A DNA stretch of 64,000 nt from Przewalskia tangutica (lineage: Eukaryota > Streptophyta > Magnoliopsida > Solanales > Solanaceae). Location of the stretch: NCBI GenBank assembly GCA_029844215.1, contig CM056725.1, positions 38,284,485 to 38,348,484 on the forward strand, given 5' to 3'. The position numbers and the translations under genes are program-made. How positions within the stretch are numbered: the first letter of the stretch is position 1; each line of letters opens with the position of its first letter. Under the pieces are notes generated by a model. The model saw only the letters and a list, made by a program, of their open reading frames with translations, had not been told where the DNA came from and ran no database searches. Below are positions 47,132 through 59,822 of the stretch, one piece after another.

Positions 47132-47635
47132 TGCTTGTCAGACTGCGCGCCGTCGTGGCCATGTGTCGAAAGGGTGTCCTAGTAGGAGGGATGCAGTAGG
47201 ACTCGCCACCGCATCGATTCGGATTCAGAGTTCGGAGAGGAAGGTGTTAGCTAAGAGGCCACCCCCACCCCTGTGGCCGTTGTGGTAAGTGTCATTGTGT
47301 CGTGACTTCTTCGACACTTGTTATGATTGCAAAGTAGGCGTGATTGATTGGAACGACAGAGGGTGAAGTAGTAGATACAGTGTATTCTTAACCTCTAGAG
47401 ATTGTAGGCGTGATAAGATAAGTATATCTTAAGTGTTACGCCTTCTAACATTGTGTAAATTGTGGTTAGAAACCATGGTTAGCTAGAAAGGTAAGATTGG
47501 GGATAGAAGAAAGTGTGAGCCTTAGAGTTTTATACGTAGAGACCTTAGAGGCAAGGCCATCTCGAGTAGAAGATTTATATTTTTTTGACCCTTATCGGAG
47601 TGCATAGTGCACGTGAGATATAGTTGTATAATAAG
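47132..47635 (+). other. Rest of J interior: knuckle relic and spacer
   Basis: Contains the out-of-frame zinc knuckle and the spacer block with GTGAGCCTTAGAGTTTTA (47514-47531) and AGGCCATCTCGAG (about 47552-47564), also found in B and E. It ends where the K LTR begins. Confidence 0.6.
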
Positions 47636-49245
47636 TGTCACGACCCGAACCCGGGCCCGTGACTGGTGCCTTACCCCGGGCACCCTAGTGATACAACATC
47701 AGAGTAATCAGCGGAACATAAAACACAATACATGATACAATGTAAAGAAGACACATGTTTATCTGAAGAAAAGTGTCCTCTCTGCATATATATAAATAAC
47801 AACTCTTTCAAAATGAACAGTTTAATCCTTTTTACAAACCCTGCCCACAACAAGATTACTGCACTTACGAATGATATGCAACAACGACGGGACAGGCCCC
47901 GCTATACCCTCAATGTAAGCACTACAACAACAGTGAGACTATACCAAGATAAGCCTCCGAGAAACGGAGCTTTCCCAAACGCTGAATCGCGACCAAGAGC
48001 GAGGATCAACGATCGGTGTACCTCAACTCGCAGATGAACGCACTCGGCGAGGTCAGGACAACAGGTACCAAGTATGTGAAACTGAAAATACTGCAGTTAA
48101 ATCATAACAGTCTATAAAGCAGGAGACATGTATGATAACCAAAATACAGTTCACGATAAATAGCAATATGTCAAGTCGTGACTCACGCCCTCAAAGTCAT
48201 CACTCAAATGTAACTATGGGTCTCACGCCCATAACATCAATCATGCCCGTGGAATACCTTCCTCACTGCCGGCAGTTTATGATATGAAAGCACCAAGAAA
48301 TACACATGAACACCAGGTCCCACCCTGTCCTAATAAACAAAGACAGGTAAGTACGAAGGCATAACCGACTACTAACACCTACAAGATTAACAGGTCATAA
48401 CCAGATCATGATATCTGTCTTGACCGTCACATGATCAAAGCCGGTCACTGCCCGCAATATCAAATGTGCGCCTAGCCAGCCCCGAACTCTCCGTAGCTCC
48501 GCATAGGCCAACCTCATAGGCCCGCATGAGGTATTCCTCGCATCGAGGGTAGCTACTCCTCGGCATCGTCCTGGACTCGCAGTCCGCATGGCCACAAAGA
48601 CCGCATGACCCGTAGTTCCGCATGGATCCCCTTGACCCGCATGAGGTATTCTCGAATCATGGTCCCAGACCGCCTGAGTCTACCCCGCATCGGAGGGCAG
48701 CTTAACCTCCGGAAACAAGTCAAGGTGAGTGGTACAATACCAACATAACGACTGAGAGTCAAACAACTTTAAGCGTAGTCGAGGGAAAACCCCCTTTACA
48801 CAAAACATCACAATATACTAACACACGTAGCATCCTAGCATGTTTACTTATCAAATCAACAAGAAAGTATTACAAGGCTATCACAAACCAACACAATCAA
48901 GTTATACACACAAGGTACATTCTAATATATGATTAACAAGATCGGGTATCTATTCCCAAAGTACTTCATACATTATCTTTTAAAATATACGTTACATTTA
49001 CAAAAGTCACACAATACCCGTAGTATATGAAAATAGAGTGGTTATCTTTTGAAGTAAATCAAAACACTTCTCTTCGTAAAATCAAGTAACAACATTCTTT
49101 TCCAAATGTTTCAAGTTTGCCTAATTTCAATTACTCGAGTTTCTCATTTTCGAAAGGTTTCGTAGTTCATAATTTTAATCACTTAATGATATAATTCTCC
49201 TTTAAAAGAAATTTGAGAAATATATGTCTGATACTTGAGTAGGTT
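47636..49245 (-). repeat. LTR fragment of element K
   Basis: Starts TGTCACGACCC (minus-strand LTR end) and follows the A and B LTR type through the GC hairpin region (about 47890), the TGCGG block (about 48480-48690) and into the AT-rich part, where element E begins at 49246. The other half should lie beyond E, right of the window. Confidence 0.82.
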
Positions 49246-50339
49246 TGTTATACCCCGTATTTCCAGAGTATGTACGTAAGGACGTACGTAGAAAATTTGA
49301 ACTTGTATAAAAGTGGCTTGGCCGAAATTTATTTGTGCACAACACCCGGTTAGAGTCGTTGACTAAACGCTTTCACGCCTTTCGTAGGAAAATTCGCTAT
49401 GTCATTTTTAATTTTTACGGATTTTTCCGAGACGAACGTGTTGGGCCAACAAGAGGGCGCCACTTGGCACCTCCCATTGGCGGACGTAAGGGCTGATTGG
49501 ACGAATGAAGAGGGGAGTTGGTAGGATATTTTGTGTGTTAGTTGGTTAAGGACACACGGGTGAATCTTGGCCCTACACTTGCTATGCACTTGGCTAGATT
49601 CGCCATTGGCCTTGGCTTGTGCTATAAATACCCCCTTAGGATGGCTTCTTCATCCATTCCAAATATTTCCTAAGTGTTAGAAATCCTCCCTTGAAAGAGT
49701 TGTTCGCCCCTCCTCCCCTCGCCGAGAGTCCCCAGTGGGTAGAGGGTATACACCCCCTAGCCTAGTTGTTTCGTATAATACCCCTCTTGGTAGAAATACT
49801 CAAAAGTATTGTTATAATGCCCAAATTACCTTAGCCAGATACCTTGTAGTATTCTAAGGTTATACTTATACAAAAAGCCCGCTATACTATCATACTTCCC
49901 GTACCATAAAACCGAAACCCTAAGGAAAATCTCCTAGTTAGTTGAGTAATTAGTAGAAGTTGGTTAGAACTTAAGGGTTGTTTGGAGCTGTCGAGCGCCA
50001 TGAGTAGAGCTAAACTTGCTCAGATCGACATTTAAACTCTGATAATTACGGGCTTATCGAGGTAAATATCTTGTCCTCTATTGTAATTGGAAATTACATG
50101 TTGTATGATTATATAGTTGAAGTATACTATATAGAATCAACGTAGTATCGCAATGTCTTTTGACTTAAGCCCAATAATAAGAAACCTTTTCGAAAGAAAG
50201 AGTACCGAATCAGATTTACATAGACTGTATTACAGACTTGTGTAGCTTTTCTCATGAGGTAGAATTGCACGTCCGATTAAACGATAACCTCTCGGTTGGC
50301 TTGGTAGCCGATGTATAAGAGATTTACGCTGTTGCGGGA
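49246..50339 (+). repeat. 5' LTR of E, first part
   Basis: Starts TGTTATACCCC; TATA at 49623-49630. It ends at GCGGGA beside the D LTR; the text resumes near 59823 with GAGGTGCCGCGAATTTTCTC, as in the uninterrupted B LTR (about 12769). Confidence 0.85.
49623..49630 (+). promoter_or_regulatory. TATA box in LTR of E
   Basis: TATAAATA 377 bp from the LTR start. Confidence 0.62.
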
Positions 50340-52695
50340 TGTTATACCGTATTTGCAGTATGTACGTAAAGGAATACGCATAAAAGTTTTGGTCTTAAAG
50401 TTAGGCCTTCGACGATTTTTAGGCACAACTCACAAAGCGAACGGTTTTCCGACTAAACGCTTTCCACAAATTTTCATAGGATAAATTCTGGCTATGTCAT
50501 TTCTTATTTTTATGGATTTTTCCGAGAGACGAACACTTTGGACCAACGAGAGGGCGACACTTTCCACCTCTCATTGGTGGACTTGTCACCGTGCATTAGG
50601 CCGCCATTGAATGCCAAAGCCTTGTCATAAAGTTGGCTAGATATTTTGTGTGCAAGTCGCCAAGGACACTTGCCTAAATCCTCACCCTACACTTGCCTTG
50701 CACTTGGCATAATCTTGGCCATTGGTTGGCCATGTCTTGACCTATAAATACCCCTTGTTGAAGAGTTATTTCATCCTAAATTGAGCAATCTATCTAAGTC
50801 TCAAATCCTCCCTCTCCTCTTGTTGTTTCGCCCAAACACACCCTCCCTCGAGAAGCTCGCCGAGGCTACCCTACCCCCTAGCCTAGCCGAAACCTACCCC
50901 TCCCTTGGTAGAAAAGTTGCCTTCTTGTATTGTTATAATGCCCAAAATACCCTAGCCCATATACCTTAGCACTTGGTGAAGTTGTGAAGAACTTCTAAGG
51001 CTCTGAGCATACAACTTGTGAGCAAAACCTCGCTCAGCGACTTTTCTAGGATAATATTGGGCTTACCGAGGTAACTAATCCTAACCTCTTTGAAGTAGAA
51101 TATATATACTTGTAGTATAAGAATAAGTATAGATACTTAGAAGGTTGTTAAGGAATAGAATTGAACCGTAACACCTGTAGAAGGTATAAAAGAATATACG
51201 AATCAGATTTACAGATCAAGCTTTCACAGAGACTTATATAGCTCACCGCAGGGTTGCTGCCCGACTTTCCGTAGAATCGAGGACCCTCTGCTTAGAATGA
51301 CCTACTGTAATAGTCTAGACTTTGATAGATATCCGTGACTATTATAGTCGATTCTTCATACGACATACCGACTGGCAGTGGATTTCACGGAAGGTATGTG
51401 ATTCTTCCTAAAGCATGATATTTTACAATATGTATATAGTACGGTAGACGCATACGTGTTAATCGAATAATACTTACTAATGCCTCACGCTTAAGCTCGA
51501 ATAATACGCATCGAATGCCTCACGCTTAAGCCCAATAATAAAGGATCAAAACATTTCAAAAGGACTACCAACCATTTATTAAACAAGAGAACTAATTGAT
51601 TTTTGAAACAAGCTTAAGAGTTATACTAGCTTTATGGGAAGTAAGTATAACCACTTAAGATTGATAAAAGAAACAAGTTTGCCTATATGTTATAAATGCA
51701 CTTATATTGTGAAAAGAATAATAAGATGGTTTGATAAGTAGACATGATATGATGCTACGTGTTAGTATCTTGTAACGCTTGTATAGCGAGTATCCTTGTT
51801 GTGCTTATGTTACTTAAAGATAAGTTGTTATGTTAGTATACTATCACTCACCTCGAGATGATACCGGGTTGTCGCCTCCGACGCGGTAGACTCAAAGTGT
51901 CCTGGGACCATGATTCGAGAATACCTCACGCGGTCCAGGCCATGCGGAGCTACGAGTTCCGTGTTAGTATGCGGGTTATGCCTCATGCGGTCAGGTGGCC
52001 ATGCGGACAATGAGTCCAGACGATGCCGAGGAGTAGCTACCTCGACGCGGGTTACACCTCACGCGCCCACGCGAAGGTCATGCGCGACTCGAGTTCAGAT
52101 TAGGCTTGCAGATCGATATGGGCAAGTGGCCCTGCTTTCGATCATTCGCAGCCTAGACAAGACCTATTACGCTTACTATTGTTGATCTTGTTTATGATGC
52201 GACACTACGCGCGTTTCTTTGGTCGTTTCATACATATTTGTAAACCGGTTTTAACTAAAATGATATGTTTTCATTTAAGTACTTTACGCTGCATACTTAG
52301 TACTGTTGATCGACTCTTCGGGCCGCTCATGCCGCAGTAAGGGCAAGGTGTGCTAGATCCGCATCCTTAGGATCTCTACGCTGGTGTCGTGAGCTCCATC
52401 TCTTCCGAGGCTCTACTTTTGTATGATCTCCGTCAGAGATAGTTTTGTATGCAGGTATGGCGGGCCCCGTCCCGCCATAGTGGTATATTTCCTAGAGGTC
52501 AGAGTCATGTTGTACAGTGGTCTGATGTAATCGCTAAAACATGATTATATATATATGCCGAAAGGCGATGTTTTCACAAAATCGTGTCTTGTTTTATAAA
52601 TTATTTTATGTCTTGCTTTATGTTTCCACTGACACTGATGTATGGCTACTGGGTGCCCCTTAAGGCACCAACACGCCCCGAATGGGTCGTGACAA
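50340..52695 (+). repeat. 5' LTR of element D, 2.36 kb
   Basis: TGTTATACCG to GGTCGTGACA. TATA at 50743-50750. Highly similar to 57473-59822 and clearly related to the I LTR. Confidence 0.9.
50743..50750 (+). promoter_or_regulatory. TATA box in 5' LTR of D
   Basis: TATAAATA 403 bp from the LTR start; the matching box in the 3' LTR is at 57866-57873. Confidence 0.65.
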
Positions 52696-52697
52696 AA

Positions 52698-52712
52698 GTG
52701 GTATCGTGAGCG
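52698..52712 (+). other. Primer binding site of D (altered)
   Basis: TGGTATCGTGAGC for TGGTATCAGAGC: the CAG reads CGTG, a further form of the same change. Confidence 0.75.
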
Positions 52713-52756
52713 CTTAATCTCTGAAAGTGTCTACTGCATCAGATCTAGTAGAGTTC

Positions 52757-52788
52757 GATTATCTGTGTTGTGCACCACACCAATAATC
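52757..52788 (+). ncRNA. Leader hairpin of D
   Basis: GATTATCTGTG, loop TTGTGCAC, CACACCAATAATC: a shortened 5' arm, GTGCAC kept. Confidence 0.45.
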
Positions 52789-52897
52789 GTGAGGCTATAG
52801 GATATTTAGGATTGGTTTCCATTCTTCTCATCCCGAGATCGTGCTTAGAGTCGTGTTATAGGTTGGACCCTCTAACGATTCCTTTCCCCGTACGCTT

Positions 52898-53990
52898 ATG
52901 CCTCCGTAAGGCAACCCGCCCGTGGCAAGGCAATGGCGAGTCGCTAGCAGACACCCAGAGTCACGAGGGCTCGTGCCCGCCTATACCGCAGACGGCGAGT
53001 TCTATGACGCCGCCACTTCAAAGATGGACCACGCACCCACACCTCCCGCCCCACACCGGGCGAGGAGTTAGGGTACAAGGAGATGGCCCACCTTTTGGCA
53101 AAGTCAGGCCCGACACGGCGAGAGAGGCCGACGCGGCAGCCTCCAGCCTCCAGCCACGGCCGCACCTGTTCACCCGAGGCGCAGAGTTTGAGGCTACGAG
53201 ACTTCGAGCCAGAGTCCACGAGTTTTACGGGTCGAGGCCGAGGATGATCCGCAGAGTTCATCCGCCGCCTTCAGAGGATTTTGAGAGTGATCGTATGCCG
53301 AGACCGAGTCCGTGATCTTTGGTTCACATAGTCGCGTGATACCGCAGCCGATTGGTTTGATCTACGGAGTTATCCCGGGAGAGCACGCCCTCGCCTACTG
53401 GGATGAGTTCTCGCAGGCTTTCTCACTCACTTCTTGCCTCCACGATTATGAGGCGCGCCGATAGATTTTTACCATCGAGGCAGAGGACGACCGCCGTGGA
53501 GTACAATGTCGAGTTTGATTCATCGCTCGATATGTCCCAAAGATTGCAGCAGAGCATGAGGATAGGGTGCACCGCTATGTCACCGCTAGACGACTATATG
53601 GCCGAAGTCACGTGCGGGGTTTCTCCACCGGTATGGACATTACCCGCACGCAGCTCACGCCTCGATGCGGCGAACGCAGAGGTCGACGAGTGGGATGACA
53701 AAGCAGGTTAAGGCGCCGTGACGGAGGGTCTTCGTGGTTATCGTGGGCGGCCTCGGCAGCTAGCCTAGATTCGCACCACAACAAAGACAGAGCACTCCCG
53801 CACCGCCCTCAAGACACCTACGCTGAGGGCGCACTGCGCCCTGTGGCTTCGACGCCCAGGTAGCAGAGGTATCGCCGCCGACCACCCCAGCCGTGGCCGA
53901 CGCAGATCCCATTACGGAAGTGTGGTACTACTTTTGATCTTGTTACAGCCAGGCGCAGGTCACTTTGCGGGACCGTCCGACCGGGGCGCA
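52898..53990 (+). pseudogene. gag of element D (frameshifted)
   Basis: The start at 52898 is followed by MPP and then loses frame; the LRKATRPWQG-like N-terminus is read in the next frame. The Pro-rich segment, EDDPQ-like text (about 53240), YWDEFS-like text (about 53397), EYNVEFDSS (about 53500-53525) and a collapsed knuckle region (about 53890-53990) keep the order of element I. No frame is open over the capsid core, so no Gag is expected from the text as given. Confidence 0.78.
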
Positions 53991-54099
53991 GTGGTAGGCT
54001 CACCTTCGTGTTCTGCTGCCGCCATCATCTCCTACGCTACTCGCCCGAGGCGTGGTGCTCGGGTCACAGGTCGCGCAGAGGTCGTGGCTCGTGTCCTAG

Positions 54100-55300
54100 C
54101 CTAGCGTCCTCGAATCGCATTTATGCTTTGTCCACAGACAGATCGTGAGGCCTCACCGATGTCGCCACAGTACCTTATCGCCGGGTTTGATGTATGCTTT
54201 GATAGATCCGGTTCTACTCGCCCCATATCTCCCCTTGTTGCTAGTAGGATGTGGATAGAGCCCGAGTCCATAGACCCTTTCGAGGTAGCTACGCCGGGTG
54301 ATCTGGTAGCTCTACGTATATGTGGCTTGTCTCGTGACCATTTACGCCGCCGCACTTAGCCGACTTGATAGAGTCGAGATGTTTGACTTTGATGTGATTA
54401 TGGGACGGATTGGCTAGCCTCTTGCTATGCCAATGTGGACCGCAGAGAGTAGTACGGTCCAGCTTCGGCGAGCCATGCTGGAGCGAGGAGCACAGACGCT
54501 GGGCGGTAGGTTTATTTCCTACCTCAAGGCTAGGAAGATGGTGCAGGCGGGTATATCTACCATCTCGCTCGTGTTTGATAATCGCCGCAGCCGATTTTCC
54601 GCCGGGCCCAGAGTCACGAAGTTCCCGCACGTGTTTCCGCATGACCTTCCGTATCCTCCCGAGAGGAGATCGAAGTTTTGTATAGACGTGTTGCGATACT
54701 CGCCTATTTCCATTCCGCCATACGTAATGGCACCGCCGAGTTGAGAGTCAAGGATCGCCTTAGGATTTGCTAGAGAAGCGGCTTCATTAGGCCAGAGTTT
54801 CCCCGGGGCGCCAGATTGTTCGTGAAGAAGAAGGACGACGCCGCGCATGTGTGTTGATTACGTAACAACAAGGTGACCATTAAGAATGATACCCCTCCCG
54901 TGATTGATGATTTGTTCGACTGGGCCAGGTGCGAGATGTTTTCCAAGATTGACCGCGATCGCTATCATCAAAGTAGTCGAGAGGCGGATGTCCCTAGATC
55001 GCATTCGACCAGACGCATTATGAGTTCGTGGTCATGTCTTTGGTTGACCAATGCTCCGCAGATTCATGGATTTGATGAACCGAGTGTTCAAACCATTTTT
55101 GGACACGCTTGATAGTGTTCATCGATGATATCTCGTTTATTCTCGCCAGAGCGAGCACGCGAGCATTCGGCGATGGCCGACGCTTCTCCAGATCAGCTTG
55201 TACGCCAAGTTTTCCAAATGTGAGTTTTGTTGACTTCGCATGCTGGGCATATTGTCGGGCCGATGGCATTCGAGTTGATACGCCAAGATCGAGGCGCCAG
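54100..55300 (+). pseudogene. Protease and RT of element D (frameshifted)
   Basis: Protease region near 54120-54240 (EASP, AGFDV, then a broken DPGST). The pre-RT linker lies near 54380-54420, ISIPPYVMAPPS at about 54703-54740, VKKKD near 54822, FSKID near 54940, and the catalytic VFIDDIS at 55115-55135 with Asp codons 55124-55129. All blocks sit in the same order and spacing as element I, in several frames. Confidence 0.8.
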
Positions 55301-55399
55301 ACTTGGCCTGCACCTACTACTCCGGCTGCAGGTTCGCAGCTCGGGCCTGCAGGTATTATCGGGCGGTTCGTGGAGAAGTTTGCTTCTATCTTCGCACCA

Positions 55400-55790
55400 T
55401 TGACTAGGCCGACTCGTGGCGCAGCAAGTTTCGCCGGATCGATGTCAGGAGCGTGGTTTCCAGCTGTCGAAAGAGAGACCGACGACCGCCTCGCTCTTAC
55501 TTCCGCAGGTCCAGATGGTTATGTCGCGGTATCGTGACGCGCCGTGCATCGGGTTGGGATGTGTTGATGCAGCATGGCAGAGTTATAGCATACGCATCCC
55601 GACACCAAGAAACACGAGGAACTACCCCACCCATGATTCGAGTCGCACCGTGATTCACGCCAAGATCCTGAGGCACTATTTGTACGGGTTCACGTGGATA
55701 TTTTTACTGCACCACAAGAGCTCCAAAGATATCTTCACCAGCAGGAGCCGAACTTACGGCAGACGGTGGTTAGAGTTGCTTAAGGATTAC
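55400..55790 (+). pseudogene. RNase H of element D (frameshifted)
   Basis: A frame from 55416 reads GLGCVDAAWQSYSIRIPTPRN in place of GMCLMQHGKVIAYASR, because the sequence is shifted at a GTG word. PTHDS (about 55630) and HHKSSKDIFTS (about 55710-55745) follow. The homology to 40130-40385 is clear at DNA level. Confidence 0.75.
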
Positions 55791-56079
55791 GATGTGGACA
55801 TCCTGCACTACCCGCAAGGCCAACGTCAGGGCGTACGCCTTAGTCGTAGGTCGACGGGAGCCTATCGACGCGCAAGAGAGAAGGGACATGGTTCGTAATT
55901 TGCACCGCTTAGCGAGCCTCGTGTCCGCTTGATTGATTCCGATAGCAATGGGGTTAGAGTTCGCGAGGTTGCCGAGTCTTCCATCGCTGGCGAGGCGAAG
56001 AGGCAACAGCCGAGGATCCACTTTGATTCGATATCGCGATACGCTCTTCGCAGGGCGCGGTCCTTTGAGGTAGCACCAC

Positions 56080-57130
56080 GGGTGCTAAGGTTTGAGGGCG
56101 TGTCAGTGTGTTCCAGATGTTTCGTGACTTCGCAGGTTCTCGGGAAGCACACACAAGCATTTATCCATCCGGTCGACCAAGATGTACCACGACCTTAGAT
56201 CCGTGTATTGGTGGGACGGCTCAAGAGGACGCTGCAGAGTTCGTAGCTCGCCCGTGTTGTCCGCAGCGAAGGTAGAGCACCGAGACCGTGGTTTGTTACA
56301 GCGATAGAGATCCCGACCGAAGTGGAGGTAATCAACACGGACTTCATCACGTGATTACCTCGCACTCGCAGGAGACATGATTCTATATGGGTTATCGCCG
56401 ACAGTCGACGAAATCAGCCCACTTCCTTCCCGTCAGACGACTTTTTCTACCGAGGATTATGCCGACTTTACATCCGAGAGATCGCCGATCGCATGGAGTC
56501 CCTACTTCGATCATATCGCATGCAGGAGCCCGGCCACGCCAACTTCCGAGGTCCTTCCAGAGGGTTTAGGACGCAGTGAGCCCGAGTAATCGCATTTCAT
56601 CCACGCATGCACGGACAGCAGAGCGCACTATCCGCACTTCGAGGATATGTCGCGAGCCCGTGTTATTGACTTCAGCAGTAGTTGGGAGGATCATTTGCCT
56701 CGTTGAGTTCGCAGATAATAATAGCTACCACCCAAAGATTCGATGGCGCCTTACGAGGCCTTGTATGGGAAGTGCAGACGCCTATAGGTTGGTTCGAGGC
56801 GGCGAGGCGCTAGTAGGACCGATTTGGTGCAGCAGTGCCGGATAAGGTGAAGCTTATCCGAGAGCGCTATCGATACCGTAGTCGATGTAAGTCGATGCAG
56901 ATCATCGCCGCCGACATCCGAGTTTGCAAATGATGATTGGGTTTTCTCAAGGTGTCACCCACGGCGGTGTGATGAGATTCGGAAGAGAAACTCACCAAGG
57001 TACATCGGGCCGCTTCGATTGTCCGCAGGTAGGCGAGGTTGCCTACGAGTCGATCCGCCGTCCGATCCGAGGCAGCATCCTGTTTCACGCTTATGCCGGC
57101 GAGATGTATCGGATCCATCTAGGTACATCC
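56080..57130 (+). pseudogene. Integrase of element D (frameshifted)
   Basis: The DNA follows the element I integrase throughout: zinc-domain remnants near 56150-56260, TDFIT (about 56337-56350, first Asp), HGVP-like text (about 56490), the SDRGAQ region scrambled near 56515-56535, and GCAGAGCGC (about 56619) encoding the Ala-Glu-Arg that carries the catalytic Glu. FADNNSYH (about 56708-56730), PYEALYG (about 56750) and WFE-like text (about 56790) follow. The element I copy of the core is open, so comparing the two shows which differences are small indels. Confidence 0.8.
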
Positions 57131-57139
57131 GATTGACGA

Positions 57140-57310
57140 TGTCCAGTGACCGGCGGGTTATCGATGAGAGATTCCCATAGCGATAATCGATCGTCGTGTT
57201 AGGCGCTCATGACGCGACGGGCTTCCACAAAGTCTTGTGGCGGAACGAGCTCGTGAGGAGATGACGCGGGAAGCCGGCGAGGACATGAGGCGTATATCCT
57301 CACCGCTCCC
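57140..57310 (+). pseudogene. Chromodomain region of element D
   Basis: IPIAIIDRR-like text (about 57172-57200) and MTREAGEDMRR (about 57261-57293), read from 57237 as AERAREEMTREAGEDMRR. The Trp of the canonical TWE motif has been lost. Confidence 0.75.
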
Positions 57311-57455
57311 ACCCTCCGTAATTCACTTTCCTACTTGTAAATCTTCTTTATCGCTTATGCCTAAGTGTTGTTTATGGCCGTGTGTGGCTTTTGCAAACTG
57401 CTTAAGTTTTGAAGAACCTTATCGTTATCCGTTTGGGAAGGAACATTCGACGAAT

Positions 57456-57472
57456 GTTTCTAAGGAGGAGAA
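57456..57472 (+). other. Polypurine tract of D
   Basis: TTTCTAAGGAGGAGAA before TGTTATACCC. Confidence 0.82.
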
Positions 57473-59822
57473 TGTTATACCCAGATTTGCAGTATGTACG
57501 TAAAGGAATACGCATAAAAAGTTTTGGTCTTAAAGTTAGGCCTCGACGATTTTTAGGCACAACTCACAAAGCGAACGGTTTTTCCGACAAACGCTTCCAC
57601 ATTTTCATAGGATAAATTCCGCTATGTCATTTCTTATTTTTATGGATTTTTCCGAGAGACGAACACTTTGGACCAACGAGAGGGCGACACTTTCCACCCT
57701 CTCATCAGCGGACTTGTCACGCATTAGGGTCGATTGAATGCCAAAGCCTTGTCATAAAGTTGGCTAGATATTTTGTGTGCAAGTTGGCCAAGGACACTTG
57801 CCTAAATCCTCACCCTACACTTGCCTTGCACTTGGCATAATTCGCCATTGGTCCATGTCTCGACCTATAAATACCCCCTTGTTGAAGAGTTATTTCATCC
57901 TAAATTGAGCAATCTATCTAAGTCTCAAATCCTCCCTCTCCCTCTTGTTGTTTCGCCCAAACACACCCTCCCCTCGAGAAGCTCGCCGAGGCTACCCTAC
58001 CCCCAGCCTAGCCGAAACCTACCCCTCCCTTGGTAGAAAAGTTGCCTTCTTGTATTGTTATAATGCCCAAAATACCCTAGCCCATATACCTTAGCACTTG
58101 GTAGAAGTTGTGAAGAACTTCTAAGGTTTCTCGAGCATACAACTTAGAGCAAAACCTTGCTCAGCGCGACTTTTCTAGGATAATATCGGCTTACCGAGGT
58201 AACTAATCCTAACCCTCTTTGAAGTAGTAATATATATACCGTTGTAGTATAAGAATAAGTATAGATACTTAGAAGGTTGTTAAGGAATAGAATTGAACTG
58301 TAACACCTTAGAAGGGTATAAAAGAAGAATATACGAATCAGATTTACATAGACTGCTTTCACAAAGAGACTTATATAGCTCACCTGGTTGTCCGCCCGAC
58401 TTTCCGTAGAATCGAGGACCCTCTGCTTAGAATGACCTACGAATAGTCTAGACTTTGATAGATATCTGTGACTATTATAGGCTGATTCTTCGCATACATA
58501 CTCGACTGGCAGTGGATTTCGCCGGTATGTATGCGATTCTTCCTAAAGCATGATATTTTACACATGTATATAGTACTAGACGCATACGTGTTAATCGAAT
58601 AATACTTACGAATGCCTCACGGCTTAAGCTCAATAATACGACGGAATGCCTCACGCTTAAGCCCAATAATAAAGGATCAAAACATTTCAAAAGGGACTAT
58701 CAACCATTTATTAAAATGTAAGAGAACTAATTGATTTTTGAAATGTAAGCTTAAGAGTTATACTAGCTTTACGGGAAGTAAGTATAACCACTTAAGATTG
58801 ATAAAAGAAACAAGTTTGCCTATATGTTATAAATGCATTTATATTGTGAAAAGAATAATAAGATGGTTTGATAAGTAGACATGATACGATGCTACGCGTG
58901 TTAGTATCTTGTAACGCTTGTATAGCGTAGTATCCTTGTTGTGCTTATGTTACTTAAAGATAAGTTGTTATGTTAGTATACTATCACTCACCTCGAGATG
59001 ATACCGGTTGTCGCTCCGACGCGGTAGACTCAAAGCGGTCCAGGACCATGATTCGAGAATACCTCACGCGTCCAGGGGCCTACGCGAGCTACGAGTTCCG
59101 TGTTAGTATGCGGGTTATGCCTCACGCGGTCAGTGGCCATGCGACAATGAGTCCAGATTTACGCCGAGGAGTAGCACCGACGCGGGTTACACCTCACGCG
59201 CCCACGCGAAGTGGCCTACGCGACCGAGTTCAGATTAGGCTTGCACGATGATACGGGCAAGTGCCCTGCTTTCGATCATTCGCCTCAGACAAGACCTATT
59301 ACGCTACCTATCATTGTTGATCTTGTTTATGATGTGACACTACGCGCGTTTCTTTGGTTGTTTCATACATATTTGTAAACCGGTTTTAACTAAAATGATA
59401 TGTTTTCATTTAAGTACTTTACGCTGCATACTTAGTACCGCATCGACCTCCTTCTGGGCCGCTCATGCCGCAGTAAGGGCAAGGTGTGCTAGATCCGCAT
59501 CCTTAGATCTCTACGTTGGTGTCGTGAGCTCCATCTCTTCCGAGGCTCTACTTTTGCATGATCTCCCGTTGTAGATAGTTTTTGTATAGTGGTATGGCGG
59601 GCCCGTCCCGCCATAGTGGTATATTTCAGAGGTCTGTAGTCATGTTGTACAAAGGTCGGATGTAATCACTAAAACATGATTATATATATCTATGCCGAAA
59701 GGCGATGTTTTCTCACAAAACTGTGGTCTTGTTTTATAAATTATTTTATGTCTTGCTTTATGTTTCCCGACACTGATGTATGGCTACTTGCCGGTAAGGC
59801 ACCACGCCCTGAATGGGTCGTG
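57473..59822 (+). repeat. 3' LTR of element D, 2.35 kb
   Basis: Pairs with 50340-52695. Differences are mostly short losses or swaps at CTG, CAG and CGG words. The terminal ACA is missing in the text. Confidence 0.88.

Larger units (their letters stand above)
33315..47635 (+). mobile_element. Element J: non-autonomous Tekay-like element (interrupted)
   Basis: The 5' LTR is split: 33315-34781 and 44551-46254, about 3.17 kb when joined, with element I between. The interior 46255-47635 carries an altered primer site, the leader hairpin and an intact small gag. It is cut by the minus-strand LTR of element K at 47636. The family is the same as A, B and E. Confidence 0.85.
50340..59822 (+). mobile_element. 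Element D: complete Tekay/Del chromovirus, 9.5 kb
   Basis: 5' LTR 50340-52695, interior 52696-57472, 3' LTR 57473 to about 59822. Same family and domain order as element I but with more small lesions. The right LTR end reads GGTCGTG without the final ACA, and a clean target duplication cannot be seen (left flank CGGGA). The junction bases may be damaged. Confidence 0.9.
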